A stretch of DNA of 64,000 nucleotides. It comes from DASVVT01 sp036386415. Lineage in GTDB: Bacteria > Acidobacteriota > Blastocatellia > Pyrinomonadales > Pyrinomonadaceae. The position numbers and the translations under genes were made by a program. The notes under the pieces are model-generated. The model was given only the letters and a program-made list of their open reading frames with translations. It had not been told where the DNA came from and did not search any database. The stretch covers positions 1 through 64,000 of the forward strand of contig DASVVT010000040.1 in assembly GCA_036386415.1 (NCBI GenBank), given 5' to 3'. Of the stretch, positions 42,589 to 50,600 are shown one piece after another; the stretch's first letter is position 1; each line of letters starts with the position of its first letter.

Positions 42589-43098
42589 ATGGGAGAACAG
42601 AGTGACGTTGCCGAGGAGGCCGCGCGACTAGAAGAGTTACTCAACACCGGCGGGATACACCCGCTCGTCTACGAGAAACAGCTTGCGGAGTTCAGCGAGG
42701 CGAGTAAGAACGAGTTGGTGGCGCGGCTCGTCCGCACGTTCAGCCCGCCGCCGCTCGGTAGGCTGCTGATGCGTTTGCTCGACATCCGCACGCCCGAAAA
42801 CGAGGCTGCCCTGATGACGCTCTATCTCACCAACCTGCGCTCGCCCAACGCGGACGCGCGTGGGGCAAGCCTTCACGGCCTCAACGAGCTGCAGCACACG
42901 CTCGTCATCGAATTCGCCCTCTCGTCGTTGCGCGACGATAACGACTTCGTCTTGTTCGAGGCGGCAACCATACTTCTGCTGAAGGCCAAAGACGACCCGA
43001 ACATCCTGAAGATTTTGCAGGAAGTTTACGCCAGCCACGCTGGCGACCCGAACTTTCCCATGACAACGAACCTGCTGGAGCCTATATCCGGCGCTTGA
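42589..43098 (+). CDS. HEAT-repeat-like helical protein
   Basis: A 169-residue protein with AAGGAGGTG before the ATG. Paired helices (EAALMTLYLTNLRSPNADARGASLHGL, LVIEFALSSLRDDNDFVLFEAATILL) form HEAT-like repeats. It likely serves as a scaffold or chaperone in particle assembly, perhaps for the giant effector encoded before it. It is not a known phage structural protein in my recognition. Confidence 0.7.
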   Translation: MGEQSDVAEEAARLEELLNTGGIHPLVYEKQLAEFSEASKNELVARLVRTFSPPPLGRLLMRLLDIRTPENEAALMTLYLTNLRSPNADARGASLHGLNELQHTLVIEFALSSLRDDNDFVLFEAATILLLKAKDDPNILKILQEVYASHAGDPNFPMTTNLLEPISGA

Positions 43099-43112
43099 GG
43101 AGCGCGCTCGTC

Positions 43113-44114
43113 ATGCTTTTGAGTCCGGCTTACAAACTGACGGTCGGCGGCAAGGTGGTTGACACCACGGACGAGCCGCGCGCGAGCACCGTCGTTGACC
43201 TCCTCGTCTCGCTCGACATCGGCGCGGCGGCGGATAGCTTCAAGCTCGTCCTCGGCAACGTCGGCGGACTCAAGCCTGCTCGCGGCGACGAGGCCGAGAT
43301 AGAGCTTGGTTACGCGGACGACGAAGGCGAGTTGGTGCGCGTCGTCAAGGGCGAGGTCGAGAAGGTCTGGCCGAACCTTGCGACGACACACATTGTCGGC
43401 TATGGCGGCGACATGAAGCTGCTGCGCAGTTTCGCCGAACAGACATACGAGAGGCAGACGGCAGGAGCCATCGTCCGCGACATGGCGGGCAAAGCCGGTG
43501 TCGAAGTCGAAAGGGCAGAGGACGGCATCAACTTCCCTGCCTACGTGGCCGACGGGCGGCGCAGCATCTACGCGCACATGCTAGACCTCGCCGAAGCATG
43601 CGGCTTTGACCTCTATCTGACGCCCGACGGCAAGCTTGTCTTCGAGAAATTTCAGACTGGGAAAATCGTGCATGTCTTCGAGTACGCCAAGCACATCGTC
43701 GGCCTCGACGTGCGGCGGACGCAACCGCTGGCCGAGCAGGTCGAAGTCTTTGGAGAGAGCGCGACCGCGACCAACGGCAACGATGCCTCTGCGTGGGTGA
43801 CGACCGACTTCAGCAGCTCGAAGGGCGTGGCCGGGACCGGCAAGCGAGTGCTGCTCGAACGCCCTTCGCTGCGCACGGCTGCTGCTGCGCGCACAGCCGC
43901 CGAGGCCGCACTGACAGACATACAGCGCCGCACGCTGCGCGGCCATGTGCTGACCATCGGGCGTCCCGAAGTCAAGCTCGGTGACGCCATCCGCCTCGCC
44001 GAACTGCCGGACGATTCTTTGGACGGCAACTATCAAGTGCGCGGCGTAGTCCACCGCATCACGAAGGCCGGGGGGTTCACGACGCGCGTAGACTTTCGCG
44101 CCATCGAAACCTGA
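43113..44114 (+). CDS. gpD/gp27-like baseplate hub protein
   Basis: A 333-residue protein of the late-control gpD family. GEVEKVWPNLATTHIVGYGG, FAEQTYERQTAGAIVRDMAGKAG, SIYAHMLDLAEACGFDLYLTPDGKLVFE and QPLAEQVEVFGES show the duplicated beta-barrel hub seen in VgrG N-termini and gpD. It should form the trimeric hub that carries the spike encoded next. The start at 43113 has GAGGAG upstream. Confidence 0.88.
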   Translation: MLLSPAYKLTVGGKVVDTTDEPRASTVVDLLVSLDIGAAADSFKLVLGNVGGLKPARGDEAEIELGYADDEGELVRVVKGEVEKVWPNLATTHIVGYGGDMKLLRSFAEQTYERQTAGAIVRDMAGKAGVEVERAEDGINFPAYVADGRRSIYAHMLDLAEACGFDLYLTPDGKLVFEKFQTGKIVHVFEYAKHIVGLDVRRTQPLAEQVEVFGESATATNGNDASAWVTTDFSSSKGVAGTGKRVLLERPSLRTAAAARTAAEAALTDIQRRTLRGHVLTIGRPEVKLGDAIRLAELPDDSLDGNYQVRGVVHRITKAGGFTTRVDFRAIET

Positions 44115-44163
44115 AGCATAGCCATCGGCGGTGTGCGCGGCGCGTCCTCTGAAGGAGAGTGAA

Positions 44164-44967
44164 GTGGGAACGATTGTCGAAACCATACAGGAGATCGTCA
44201 GGCAAGAGATGCGGCGCGTGCGCGTGGCCGAACTCGGGCTGGTCGAGTCTGTCTTCCCACACAGTTCCGGTGGAGACACGGACAACTACGCCTGCGACGT
44301 AAAGCTGAAGAACAGTGGGCTGGCGCTCAAGCGCGTGCCGCTGATGACGGGCCACGTTGGCACAGTCGCCATCCCCAACGTCGGCGACCTGGTGCTGTTG
44401 ACCTTCGACAAAGGCGACATCAACCAGCCGATAGTCGTCGGCAGGCTTTACAACGAAAAGCAGCGACCGCCGCTCAACAGCTCCGACGAGGTTATCTTCC
44501 GCCTACCGCTTGCCGAAGCTGACGACAAGACGATCAAGGCCGCCATCCGCAACCTCAACGGCAACTCTCCGCCGCGCGAGTTGATTTTCGAGATGCCGCC
44601 CAAAATCACAGTCCGCGTCACGGACGGCACGGTGCGCGCCACAGCAGGCAAGACCGAGATGAAGCTCGACCAGCCGGACGGGTCTGGCGGGACGGTGACG
44701 GTCGTCGCTGGCCGCACCAAAATCACTATGAATCAGGACGGTGACGTGACGGTCGAGGCCGCAGGCTCTATGAAGCTGAAGGCGACGCGTGACATGACGC
44801 TTGAGGCGATGAACATCAAGATCAAGAGCCAGGTCGAGACAAGCATAGAGGCAGGCACTTCTGCCACCCTGAAGGGCAACGTCGGCGCGACCGTCAACGG
44901 CGGCGTCTCGGCTACAGTGCAGGGCGCGACCATCTCCGTCAAGGGCATCACTTCGTTTTCGCCGTGA
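44164..44967 (+). CDS. Baseplate spike protein (gpV/gp45-like) with beta-helix tail
   Basis: Starts at GTG behind AAGGAGAG. Residues ~65-105 form the OB-fold (GTVAIPNVGDLVLLTFDKGDINQPIVVGRLY), as in gp45/gp5. From about residue 150 the sequence becomes short hydrophobic repeats (MKLKATRDMTLEAMNIKIK, VETSIEAGTSATLKGNVGATV) that build the triple-stranded beta-helix needle. It should pierce the target membrane, capped by the PAAR protein. Confidence 0.92.
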   Translation: MGTIVETIQEIVRQEMRRVRVAELGLVESVFPHSSGGDTDNYACDVKLKNSGLALKRVPLMTGHVGTVAIPNVGDLVLLTFDKGDINQPIVVGRLYNEKQRPPLNSSDEVIFRLPLAEADDKTIKAAIRNLNGNSPPRELIFEMPPKITVRVTDGTVRATAGKTEMKLDQPDGSGGTVTVVAGRTKITMNQDGDVTVEAAGSMKLKATRDMTLEAMNIKIKSQVETSIEAGTSATLKGNVGATVNGGVSATVQGATISVKGITSFSP

Positions 44968-44977
44968 GGATAAGAAT

Positions 44978-45310
44978 ATGCCGGGGCCACCCGTCACGAT
45001 TGGTTGCATGGTGATTATCACGCCCGGAGCGTCAGGCCCGCCCGACACCGGCACGATTCTCGTCGTCTTCCCGCCCGTCATCATCGGCGGCGGAATGCCG
45101 CTGGCGACGACAGGTTCGCTGTGCATGATGATTAATTCGGTGTGGGGCTTTCCGTACCCGCTCGTCATCGGCCCGCTGGCGAGCGGCGGCGTGCGTGTCG
45201 CCGGGCGCTCTCTCGTACGCATGGGTGACCAAATCCCCACGCCGCCCGGAATCCTGACGATACTGGGGCCGCCGGCCGCCCCCTTCGTCAACGACCAGTG
45301 GCCGCCCTAG
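44978..45310 (+). CDS. PAAR-like spike tip protein
   Basis: A 110-residue Pro/Gly-rich protein. MPLATTGSLCMMINSVWGFPYPLVIG and VRVAGRSLVRMGDQIPTPPGIL resemble the PAAR-like (DUF4280-type) cone that sharpens spikes of contractile injection systems. No toxin domain is fused. It directly follows the spike gene. Confidence 0.82.
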   Translation: MPGPPVTIGCMVIITPGASGPPDTGTILVVFPPVIIGGGMPLATTGSLCMMINSVWGFPYPLVIGPLASGGVRVAGRSLVRMGDQIPTPPGILTILGPPAAPFVNDQWPP

Positions 45311-45373
45311 TCGTTCGCGTGCAAGGACGGATGAAGAGAGGTCGGATGAAGCTTAACTGTTGAGGGATAGAGA

Positions 45374-45865
45374 GTGGCTGAGAGGGCAAAACTTTTCGGG
45401 ACGGATTTACGGCTGTTGCGCGATTTAGACCGCGTGAAGAGCAGTCGCGATCCCGGCCACGACCTGGCAACTGCCAGGCGTCGCATGACCGGGCAGGCGC
45501 TGCTCGACCAGCGAACCGGGGCGGACCTTCTCGTAGACCTTGATACCTACGCGGACGTTGACAATCTGGTGCAGGCGCTCATGCTCCGATTCCTGACGCC
45601 GACGGGCGAACTGACGTTGCTCGGTCATCCAGACTACGGCTCGCGGCTGCACGAGTTGATCGGTGAGTTAAACTCGGAGACGAACCGCAACCGCGCCAAG
45701 CTGTTCGTGCTTCAGGCGCTCGGACTCGAACCGCGCGTCAAGGACGTGCTCTCCGTCGTGGTCACACAGAACGTGAATCTGCGTGACCAGATGGACATCA
45801 ACATCTCGCTGGTGGCGATTGACAGTCAATCGCCGCTCAACCTCGTCTTCACCTTCCAACTTTAG
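45374..45865 (+). CDS. GPW/gp25 family baseplate wedge protein
   Basis: A 163-residue protein starting at GTG. LVQALMLRFLTPTGELTLLGHPDYGSRLHELIGE is the conserved gp25 core (TP.GE ... P.YGS.L). It initiates sheath assembly on the baseplate. The N-terminal ~35 residues are extra and basic. It is followed by gpJ in normal phage order. Confidence 0.9.
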   Translation: MAERAKLFGTDLRLLRDLDRVKSSRDPGHDLATARRRMTGQALLDQRTGADLLVDLDTYADVDNLVQALMLRFLTPTGELTLLGHPDYGSRLHELIGELNSETNRNRAKLFVLQALGLEPRVKDVLSVVVTQNVNLRDQMDINISLVAIDSQSPLNLVFTFQL

Positions 45866-45880
45866 AGAGGAGTGGCACCC

Positions 45881-47677
45881 GTGGACCCGGATACCGTAGT
45901 TCTGATAACGCGCCCGTTTCAGGAGATAGTTGACGACATCCTGACGGCCATCGTCGGCGGCGTGGTCAACGAGCCGATCCTCTTCGACCTGACGGAAGAT
46001 TTCTACCCGCTCGCGCAGCCTGCGGCCGACGTGCGCGGCATCACTGGCATGCGCTCCGAGCCGGGCCCCGAAGGCGTCTTAGAGCTGCGCCCGCGCACCT
46101 TCCAGAAGTCTGTTGATTTCGCTTTCGGCGATGCGGACAACGCCGTGCTCTGGCTGCCGAAGGGACAGCGCCCGGACGACGAGACGGTCTTCTACGTTGA
46201 CTACCTGCGTCGTGACAGTCGCTCGCCGCTGACGGACGTTAACGTGGGCAGCGTGACACGCACGCTCGGCGAGGCCATCGGGCGCGAAATCACGACCGTC
46301 TTCCAGCAGATTAACGAAGCATATCGCTCCGGCTTTGTTGACACGGCCAGAGGGCAGTCGCTCGACCTGGTCGTCTCCATCCTCGGCGTCAAGCGTAAGA
46401 CGAAGGAGTCGGCGGTCGGCCTCGTGACCTTCTTCCGCGACACGGAGGCGGGCGACGGCAACGTGACCATACCGGAGAATATGCTGCTCAGTACGGAGAA
46501 AGGCGAGGCGACTTTCGTGACCGCCGAACTGCGCACGCTCCAGCGCGGGCAAGTCCGCGTAGACGTGCCTGTGCGCGCCACACCTGCTTCCGGCGGCGAG
46601 AAGGGCATTGTCAAGGCGGGCGAGATAACCAGCCTCGCGCAGCCGATTGCGGGCATCGTCCGCGTGACTAACTTCGAGGCCACAGTGCTCGGCGACGAGG
46701 ACGAAACGGACGAGCAGTTGCGCGCACGCGCCAAGGCGGTCCTGCGTGGTCTCGGTAAGGCGACGCTGGCGGCGCTCGCTAACGCCATCCTGAGCGGCCG
46801 CGCCAAGCTCGTCGAGTCTTACGACCCGAACAGCCCGCCGCTCAAACGAACGGCTCCGGGCATCGTCCGGCTGCTCGTTGAGAGCGAGCCTGAGCGCTTC
46901 CTCAGCCTGCGCGATGCAGTCGAGCAGACGCGCGCCGCTGGCGTGCAGGCCACGCTGCTCGCACGATACGTCTACTTCAAGCCGCGTATCCGCGCGCGCG
47001 TCAAGAAGGGCGGGACCGCAGAAGGGAAGCTCAAGATAGTCGGCGAGATCATCGGCGCGCTCCAAAGTTACGTGGACGGGTTGGGAGCCGGTCAACCGGC
47101 CACCGGCGAAGAACTGTTGAAAGCGGTCGCCAGCGTCAAGGAGGTCGGACAGAAAAAGGGTGATGTGCGCATCGTTGATGTCATCGCCTCGCGCGCGGAC
47201 GTGAGTCCGCCCAAACCGGAGGCGCTCGTCAAGACGCTCGTCGAAGCCGTCAACAGCACAATCGCCAGTGAAGTGTCAGCGGGCGCGACCGCACGCAACG
47301 CTGCCCTGACAGCGGCGCTAGGCGGCATTCTCGCAAAGCCGACGCCAGCGGAAACGGAAGCGCGCGTCAAGCTACTTGTTGATGCGGTCGAAACGGCGCG
47401 CGCTGCCGAAGCGTCGGCGGGCGCCGCTGCCCGCGACCTTGCGCTGACACAGGCGCTCGACAACATCCTCGTCGAACAGATGCAGCCCGTCCCTACGGGT
47501 GAGCGCACGGTTGATAGAAATCTGGTTAAGAGTACGGCCAGCGACGCGGCCGGGCGGCGCGCGACGGACGAAGAAATAGAGGCCGGACAATTTGAAGTGA
47601 CGGCGAAGATAGACGGCGAGGACTGGTGGGTCGTGCTCGACGTGGAACCCGCCGACATACGGTTGGAGGAAGTCTGA
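45881..47677 (+). CDS. Baseplate J-like protein (gp6/gpJ)
   Basis: About 598 residues, starting at the GTG with GAGGAG upstream. The core GFVDTARGQSLDLVVSILGVKRK, FEATVLGDEDETDEQLRARAK and VLRGLGKATLAALANAILS is characteristic of gpJ. The C-terminal third (residues ~430-550) has Ala/Glu-rich helical repeats (VKTLVEAVNSTIASEVSAGATA and a second similar copy). This is an extension beyond usual gpJ. It forms the wedge ring holding tail fibres. Confidence 0.9.
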   Translation: MDPDTVVLITRPFQEIVDDILTAIVGGVVNEPILFDLTEDFYPLAQPAADVRGITGMRSEPGPEGVLELRPRTFQKSVDFAFGDADNAVLWLPKGQRPDDETVFYVDYLRRDSRSPLTDVNVGSVTRTLGEAIGREITTVFQQINEAYRSGFVDTARGQSLDLVVSILGVKRKTKESAVGLVTFFRDTEAGDGNVTIPENMLLSTEKGEATFVTAELRTLQRGQVRVDVPVRATPASGGEKGIVKAGEITSLAQPIAGIVRVTNFEATVLGDEDETDEQLRARAKAVLRGLGKATLAALANAILSGRAKLVESYDPNSPPLKRTAPGIVRLLVESEPERFLSLRDAVEQTRAAGVQATLLARYVYFKPRIRARVKKGGTAEGKLKIVGEIIGALQSYVDGLGAGQPATGEELLKAVASVKEVGQKKGDVRIVDVIASRADVSPPKPEALVKTLVEAVNSTIASEVSAGATARNAALTAALGGILAKPTPAETEARVKLLVDAVETARAAEASAGAAARDLALTQALDNILVEQMQPVPTGERTVDRNLVKSTASDAAGRRATDEEIEAGQFEVTAKIDGEDWWVVLDVEPADIRLEEV

Positions 47678-47678
47678 G

Positions 47679-50600
47679 ATGCCGACGAAGACCGAGCGCA
47701 TCGTGAGCTACTTGCCGAGCACCTTCGACGCCTCCGCGAAGACTTCGGCTATCTACAACGTCGTGGACGCCTTCGGCGGCGAGCTGCTGCGGGCCGAAAA
47801 CTCGCTCGCCGCGCTGATGGCCGCACACTGGGTCGACCACGCCGACCGCACAATTGAGCTGATTGACGACCTGGCCTGCATCGCGCGGCTCTACGGGCTT
47901 GCGCCGAGAGGCGCGCCGCAAAGGGCCGAGTGCAGCCCTGTTTCTTCCGAGGAGAGCGTCGAAGAGTTTCGTGAACACCTCAAGCGCTACGTCCGCACCT
48001 TCCTCGAAGGGACTGTCACCGTGCAGGGAATCCTGCGCGTCGTCGCTGAAGTGCTGAACCTGCGCATCGTGGACGACTACGCAAGCCTTGATACGTGGTG
48101 GACGCGCGCGACGGATGCCATCACTACTGTAGAGCCGCGCGGCGATGAGGCTGCCCGCGCTCTCTTTGGCGGCAATTCCCTGCGCGCAGAGGGAGTGCCC
48201 GCGCGCCCCGCGCGCATCGTCGGCGAGAGGGATTTGAGCGGCGGCATCAACCTCGCTGGCGCGTCCATGTTGAAAGTCAAAGTTAACGATGAAGCTCCAG
48301 TCTTGCTTGACCTCGCGTCCCTCACGGGCAAGACCGCAGGCGTCACGCTCGACGAGCTGATCAAAGCCATCAACGACGCGCCCGGCTCTCTAGTCGCACA
48401 ACACGACCGCCAACGTCTGACGCTCGCCTCGCCGACCATTGGCACGGCCAGCCGCCTCGAAGTTCTGGACACGGAACAAGACGCCGCCACGCTGCTGCTG
48501 GGGCTAGCTCCCTACATCTACCGTGGGGAAGGGGACACAAGGGCTCAGGTGACGGGCCTCGTCGATCTCGGCGGCGGAGCGGACCTCAGCGAGCAACGCT
48601 ACCTTCGCCTGATTGTAGACGGGCGGCTCGTTGCGGAGATTGACTGCGCGGGCGCGGATCACACGCACACGAGTCTGGATGAAATCACGCACGCCATCAA
48701 CACTGCCCTCGGCTCCCAGGTCGCCTCGCATGACGGACACTTCCTGCGGCTCACAGCGCCGACGCGTGGAACCTCCGGCAGCATAGCCTTCCAGTCGGCG
48801 GCGGCGCAGGACGCGCGCGGGCGGCTGTTCGGCTCCGTGCCGCTCATCACTTCGGGAAGCGCCGCGCGCCCGGCTGAAGTCGTTGGCACGACAGACCTCA
48901 GCCGTGGCGTTGACTTGAGCGAGCGTGCCAGAGTGCGTGTCCGGCTCGACGCTCAGGCGGCCATCATCGTCAACTGCGTCGGCGAAGTCCCTTCGCGAAC
49001 GCGGCTCGACGAGATAGTCGCGGCTCTGGCAACGCGCCTCGGCGCTGGGCTGGCTTCGCACGACGGGCGACACGTTCATCTCATCTCTCCGACGGCGGGG
49101 CCGGATAGCTCCGTCGCCTTTGAGCCGCTGCCCGCCGAGCAGGACGCGACCGACATCATCTTCGGCATCCCGCGCCGCTTTGTGAACGGCAACGCGGCGC
49201 GGCGCGCTGTGCTGGTCGGGCGAGAGACCTTGAGCGGCAACTTCAACGCGGCGGCGCTCAACCGCGTTCGTGTCGCGCTCGACGGCGGCAGTGCCGTCGA
49301 GGTGGACATTTTACGCGGCAGCAGAAACTCGCTGGCCGTGACGCTCGACGAACTCGTTGCGGCCTTTAACCGCCAGCTCGGCGCAGGCATCGCGTCGCAC
49401 GATGGCGCGTCTCTGATTCTCTCTTCGCCCACGACCGGCTCTGCGAGCAGCGTCGCCATCGAGCCTTTGCTCGCAGAGCGCCGCAATCGCTTCGTCACGC
49501 GCGCAAGCATCCTCGGAGAAGCGGCGGAAGCGGTCTTCGGCTTCGCCAAGAGTGCGGCGCGGGGCAGCGGCTCGACTGTCGCGAGCGTGACGGGAGAGCC
49601 TGACTTGAGTCGCGGCATTGACCTGCGCGAAGCAAGCTTCCTCCGGTTGGCCGTGGATGAATGGCCTCCGGTTGACATCAACTGCGCGGGCGAGCGGCCA
49701 CGCGCGACCACGCTCGAAGAGATTATCAAGAAGATTAACGATGCGCTGGGCGCACTCAGTCCAGAACTCGGAGCCGTGGCGAGCGCGAGCCTCGACGGCA
49801 GACATCTCTCTTTGACTTCGCCGGAGCCGGGCGCGTCGAGCCGCATCGCCTTCGAGCCGCCGCGCTCGGCAGACGCGCTAGACCTCCTGCTCGGTCTTGA
49901 GCCGCAGACCGTCTTCGGCAGTGACCCGACGCGCGTGCGCTTCATTGGCACGGTAGACCTGCGCGCGGGACTGAACCTCAGCGTCGCCGACCGCATCAAG
50001 CTGGGCATCGACGGCAACCCGCCCGTCGAAATCAGTTGCGCCAACCGGCAAGACCCGGCGCGCACGAGCATCAACGACATCGTGCTCGCCATCAACCTTA
50101 AGCTCAACGCCATCGTCGCCTTCAACGACGGGACGCACGTCATGCTCGTCTCGCAAACCAAGGGCGCTGAAAGCCGCATAGAGTTCGTCACGCCCGATGG
50201 CCCTGACGCCACGCGCGCCATCTTCGGCATTGAGCCGCCGCGCAGCTACCACGGCTCGCCCGCCGCGCCCGCGCGTCTGGCCGGATTGCGAGACTTGCAG
50301 AGCGGCGTAGGTTTGCGCGTCGTGCGCTCGCTCACCGTCGCCATCAACGGCGGCCCGCCCGTCACGGTTGATTGCGCGGCCGGAGCCAACGACCCGGCGC
50401 ACGTCAGCCTGAGCCAGATTGTGGCGGCGCTTAATACAAAGCTCGGCGCAGGCGTCGCTTCGCAAGACGCGGGGCGACTAATCCTCTCGTCGCCTACCGC
50501 CGGGGCTGTCTCCCAAATCCAACTGTTGCGTTCCGAGGGCAACGACGCGCGCACGAAGATTCTCGGCAACGTGCCGCAGGAGACGAAGGGCGAGGACGCA

